This document shows positions 59,885-64,000 of a stretch of DNA of 64,000 nt, in pieces (within the stretch, counting starts at the first letter, position 1; every line of letters begins with the position of its first letter). Origin of the DNA: Tragulus kanchil (taxonomy: Eukaryota > Chordata > Mammalia > Artiodactyla > Tragulidae). The position numbers were made by a program, and so were the translations under genes. The stretch covers positions 70,273,001 through 70,337,000 of the forward strand of contig JAIOJX010000028.1 of NCBI GenBank assembly GCA_022376925.1, written 5' to 3'. Below the pieces are notes generated by a model. It did no database searches. It was not told the DNA's origin and saw nothing but the letters and a program-made list of their open reading frames with translations.

Positions 59885-62107
59885 TGGTTGCCACAAAAAA
59901 TTGTCTTCTAGCCAATTAAACTACCCTTTTTGCATCACTTCTGTTCAAACTGCACATTCTGCATCACTTCTGTATATTTTTAACAGTTTACAATTTTCTA
60001 TTCAGCTGTCTCACATTCCATGCCATCTCCTTCCTGGATCAAGTGTCCCTGGATCTTCCAAGTACATAATTAATCACTTTTTCTATAAGTTCCCATAGAA
60101 AGTCACTTGTGCTTAGAATTCAACATGCTGTTTCTTAGAGAACTTTAGTCTTAACCTTTTGCTGAATACTTTCTCTTTGTTTGTATAGATTCATCCTTCA
60201 GTCTTTTCTACCCTGAGCTCTGCCCTGGCGTCTGTTCCATCAATGAGCTGCAGAAGGAGCAGACTCGGCAGGTGTGGAGAGAGAAGGGCAGGAGAGGCAG
60301 TTATCCTCCGGGCTTCCTCTATGGGACACCATTTCAGGTTGGTGACATTGTTGACCTAAGATCCCTGCTCCTCGCTCGCCTGTAGCTACTTCCTCATTTC
60401 CTCACTGCAGTCTTGCTTTACTCTTCCTAAACTTCCCTGACAATTAGCACATAACTTTCTAAAAAGAAGCCTTTTAAAATATACCTACATTTATGCTAAT
60501 TTGAATATATCTCTTTCTTTAAGTCCTGAATGATATATAGGAAATTGTAATTTCCTTATATAGAACATGCCTTGTGATTCCTTATATAGAACATGCCTTG
60601 TAGAAAATCAACTATATTAGATATCACCTTGAGGTGAACATATTACTGAAAACTCTACGAGTAAAATATAATTTTAAGAGAACCCTGGTCTATTCTTAAG
60701 TTAGCCAACTGTGGAAATAAGTGAAAATTTTATTTTGATAATATTATGCCTCCAGATGTCAAAATAAGGCAGAGTTACTGGAAAATATTTAACGAGTCCC
60801 TTTCTAAACCATGGGTCTTACGCAATATAAAATACTAAAGGTATTAAAGGTTTCTTTCTTAATATATTATTTTTAATTACTTAAAATTAAGTATGAGGTA
60901 TAGTAATTTTTGATAGTGCACTAAACACAAATTATTCTAAAACAGTCTGTAAAAGCAGGGTTAGTCAGTGCAAGGAAAAAGTTTAGATTTTTTGTAAAAT
61001 GCTGCAATTCTGAACATAGAGATTATTACTTAACATTTTCATTTTAGTATATTTTCCTCTTACATTTTCTAATGATGCTTCTGAAAGACACTTCTGATAA
61101 TACAAGTCCCTCTAGTGGCACCATATGTAAAATTTGTGATATAAATAAAAGTTATCATTTTTCTTCGTGCATAGAGAATACACTAAGATATTTAAGAATT
61201 ATTAATAAAATCTATACTTAGAAATAACAGTACCATCATCTATTTGTTGCAATTTTGATTCATTCTGATATATGATACACTTATTCTTTAATTTTATTAT
61301 GAATTTAATCAACTTAACCCTAAAATTGATAAAAATGGTCACATTTTCCAGCTTAAAAGGGATAGTTTCATATGGGGCAGGGAGAATTATTTCCGAAACA
61401 CCTAATTCATGGTAGGTGTTTTGCCCATTTATTCATTTAATATAATCAACAAGTTGATTAATAAAATAGTATCATTGTTCACTTAAAAACATATATCTCA
61501 AACAATAGTGTCACAGATCTAATTAGTGCCAGAGTAAGGGGTTCATCTAAGGCACTTTACACTATGCATCCCATCTACAATGAAACTATTTTAAAATGAA
61601 GAGAAAGACTGACATGTAACTAGAAAAATGTGACAGCTAATTCTCAACTGACAAGTAGAAGGGCAATGCTAAGCTGTAAAAAGGTGGTTGGGTCAAAAGA
61701 GGTTTTTAAATCTGAAATTCTGATATAATTAAATCTGTTCTCTTTCCCGCATTTCTTTTCAACTGATAATATCTTACTGAAAGGTGAATTAATATGTATC
61801 TTGCTTCATTTTTAAATGAAATTTAAAATCTGGCCACTTAACTTTTTACATGTATGGTTACTCATAATCTGATTTCTTTTGAAATTATGTAAGGGATACC
61901 TCACACTAAGCAACATCAGACCATATCAGAATAGAAAATAAAATATGCAGTATTTATATGATAAGGGGCTTTTTACCATAATCTTGATTTTTAGTCTAAG
62001 AAGTCAAAAAAAAGGATATATAGTTGCATGGGAAATGGGAGGAAAACCATTTTGGAATCCCCCTCAAATTTCTGTAGGGAGAACTACAAAGTATCAAGTT
62101 GTTGACA
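59885..62107. other. 2.2 kb AT-rich DNA with a GC-richer block, no gene seen
   Basis: Most is unremarkable. Bases about 60205-60420 are clearly GC-richer (for example agcagactcggcaggtgtgg and atcctccgggcttcctctat) without an open frame of note; they may be an old repeat or a conserved non-coding block. A 26-bp tandem repeat lies at 60552-60601. Confidence 0.45.
60552..60601. repeat. 26-bp tandem duplication, two units
   Basis: ttccttatatagaacatgcc plus cttgtga (60552-60577) is repeated from 60578 almost exactly. Confidence 0.9.
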
Positions 62108-62117
62108 TCATACTTTA

Positions 62118-62445
62118 ATATTTTTTTTTTTAGCATTTATTTATTTATTTTTTGAGGGGGTAGGGGGTTGGGGGGCAGGTGGGCCACTTCTATTGGTCTT
62201 TCATTTGTCTATTTTTCATTCATCTTTGTTCTTTGGCCTGTGTGGGCCTCCCATCACGGTGGCCTCTGTTGTCGCAGAGCACTGGCTCTGGGTGCATGCG
62301 CTCCAGAGCTCCGGCTCGGTAATTGGACACATCAGTCCAGCCGCTCCGCGGCATGTGGGATCTTCCCAGGCCAGGGCTCGAACCGGTGCCCCTTGAACTG
62401 CAAGGCGGTGTCCTTACCCACTGGACCACCAGGGAAGTCCAACAG
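62118..62445 (-). mobile_element. full-length CHR/SINE2-type SINE with 10-bp target duplication
   Basis: Same family and orientation as 21062-21396, slightly more diverged. Tail at the left (T-run and (attt)n), tRNA-like head at the right (ccactggaccaccagggaag). Perfect target duplication tcatacttta at 62108-62117 and 62446-62455. The frames on both strands across it are by-products. Confidence 0.92.
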
Positions 62446-62455
62446 TCATACTTTA

Positions 62456-63384
62456 CTTATATTTTAACTACAATGTAATCTGAGTTGCAACTATTCTATT
62501 CTTTTAGTATTCTTGTGTCCAGATCTGATTAACAGTGAATATTATGTGCTTATAAAAGCAAATACAATATTTCCATAGGCAATGCTTACCAGAAGGCCCC
62601 AAATTGGCACTCGTTTTTAGGCAATGAATAAATAATTCTAATATGTCCACATTATTATCTAAATAGATCTACCCTTGTGATGGTAGTAGGCTTTCCATGC
62701 TGGGAATGAAATCTCAAACAAGATCCGTGGTTGGCTGCTATTCACAAAATCACTCTTATTTGCCTGGAAAGATCTGATGAAGACTGTCCCTGGATGAGAT
62801 TAATTTTTAAAACTTAATTTTTCTGAAGGCATTTTCATGGACACAGAGCTGCGACATTGCTGGGGACATTTCTCCTAAAGTGTCCTTCGTATCATGTACA
62901 TCGTCTCTGGCTGTTTACAGATAATTCTTACCTTCTCGTTTGGGGTCTCAACATTGTAACTCCTCTCTTTCAGCAGTCATCTCCCAAACCATTGAAGTTG
63001 CCATTTCAGACATGATCTAAGAGAAAATCCAGGTTGTTTATTTCTCCTTTGGCCTGCATTTGATCCACAAGGTACGCCTTCATTTAGCTTGCTATATGTG
63101 GAACTGCATATTCCAGTCTCAGCCTCTAATCTGCCGACCTAGGCTGCTTCATTAAGCCTCTTAATCTTTAAATATCAGACTATTGTTTCCAATGAGATAC
63201 AGATCTCTCTTTTTTGAAACCCGTTCTTATTTGCTTGAAAGGGAGGGGAAGCTTACACTGGGCAGATAGAGTAATGACAACCCTGTCCCTTACATTTTTC
63301 CTTTATCTTCCCCAAATTGCGCGTGTTAAAAGCTACTATTGTGTCGGCTGGTGATGGCCAGAGGGTATGTACACTGGAAAGTTC
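62456..63384. other. unique DNA, no gene seen
   Basis: No gene or repeat recognised. Confidence 0.45.
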
Positions 63385-63672
63385 AGACCACCAGTCCTCA
63401 ATTCCAATCTCTGTCTTTCCCCCTACCTTGGTATCTGTGTATTTTTCTCTATGGCTGTGTCTCTATTTTCACTTTGCAAATAAGGTTATCTATACCATTT
63501 TTATAGATTTCACATATATGTGTTAATATGTGATACTATTTTTGTCTTTCTGATTTCTGCTTCACTCTGTATGACACTCTCTAGGTGCATTCACATCTCT
63601 ACAAATGACCTAATTTTGTTCATTTTTATGACGAGTATTTCATTGTATATGTGTACCACATCTTCTTTACAG
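63385..63672 (-). mobile_element. L1 ORF2 end/3' UTR, inverted 5' part
   Basis: Antisense L1 blocks: a tctatggctgtgtctctatt block, actttgcaaataaggttatc, ttcactctgtatgacactct, then ttcattgtatatgtgtacca and catcttctttac at the right edge. The sense 3' UTR of L1 follows directly on the other strand. Confidence 0.85.
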
Positions 63673-63855
63673 GATTGACACTATGTATAAAATAAGTAGC
63701 TAATGAGAACACACAGTATAGCGCAGGGAATTCTACTGAATGCATTGTGCTGATCTGAATGGGAAAGAAGTTCAAAAGCGAGAGGATGTATGTATGTGTA
63801 TGGCTGGTTTATTTTGCTGTACAGTAGAAACTAACAGAAGACTTTAAAGCAACTA
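63673..63855 (+). mobile_element. L1 3' UTR, sense part of an inverted insertion
   Basis: cacagtatagcgcagggaat, then ttctactgaatgcattgtgc and ttgctgtacagtagaaacta: sense L1 3' UTR. Together with the preceding antisense part this has the head-inverted layout left by twin priming. Confidence 0.8.
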
Positions 63856-63857
63856 GG

Positions 63858-64000
63858 TTGTTGTTTAGTTACAAAGTCGTGTCTGACTCTCCTGCGAACC
63901 CATGGACTGTAGCCCACCAGACTCCTCTGACCATGGGATTTCCCAGATAAGAATACTGGATTGGGTTGCCATTTCCTTCCTTGGGGGATATTCCTGATCC
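63858..64000 (-). mobile_element. Bov-tA SINE, cut by window end
   Basis: gttgttgtttagttacaaag, ggactgtagcccaccagact, agaatactggattgggttgc: reverse-strand Bov-tA, with its tRNA half beyond the window. Confidence 0.92.

Overview
The window is non-coding DNA from a ruminant, most likely a bovid or another pecoran. The diagnosis rests on many tRNA-derived SINEs of the Bov-tA/Bov-A type and of the longer CHR/SINE2 type, several with target-site duplications, together with artiodactyl-style L1 3' ends, older MIR and L1M remnants, and AT-rich unique DNA. I recognise no intact protein-coding gene, no CRISPR array, no operon and no bacterial or phage feature. Nearly all open reading frames fall inside SINEs, L1 or ERV remnants, or are short chance frames in unique DNA.

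The dominant structure is not a gene. Sixteen direct, near-identical duplications of about 1.0-1.15 kb (period 990 to about 1151, mean about 1.1 kb) are spread along the window, each abutting its twin or separated from it by 5-72 bases. They account for about 17.5 kb of the 64 kb. Copies differ mainly in homopolymer length and a few single bases. Four neighbouring pairs overlap, so some 80-150 bp pieces occur three times, and the closest junctions are about 2.0-2.1 kb apart. This looks like consecutive contigs or consensus tiles with about 1.1 kb overlaps joined without merging, possibly with some haplotype differences kept. Every element reported as two copies should be treated as one until shown otherwise.

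Layout: 0-2.6 kb has a hAT-type MITE with 8-bp target duplication and a SINE with 17-bp target duplication. 2.6-14 kb is unique DNA with pairs A-D, SINEs and MIRs. 14-22 kb is mostly unique DNA with pair E and several SINEs, one CpG-rich with a perfect 13-bp target duplication. 22-28.5 kb is the overlapping chain of pairs F, G and H, including a SINE with an apparent 3'-transduced segment. At 29.67 kb there is a U6 snRNA retropseudogene with perfect 12-bp target duplication. 32.1-37.3 kb is a decayed ERV1-like provirus (5' LTR, fragments of RNase H, integrase and envelope transmembrane segment, truncated 3' LTR), split by pairs I and J. 37-50 kb holds several L1 remnants, including an ORF2 C-terminal frame. 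50.4-52.6 kb holds an unidentified minus-strand retrocopy next to an L1 3' end. 54.7-64 kb has further L1/L1M debris, three SINEs, and at the right end an L1 with an inverted 5' part.

There is no gene network to describe. What the sequence records is L1-driven retrotransposition (SINEs, U6, mRNA retrocopy, L1 itself) on an AT-rich background, overlaid by a systematic duplication pattern that I read as assembly-derived. Repeat families are named from remembered consensus features; no database was searched.
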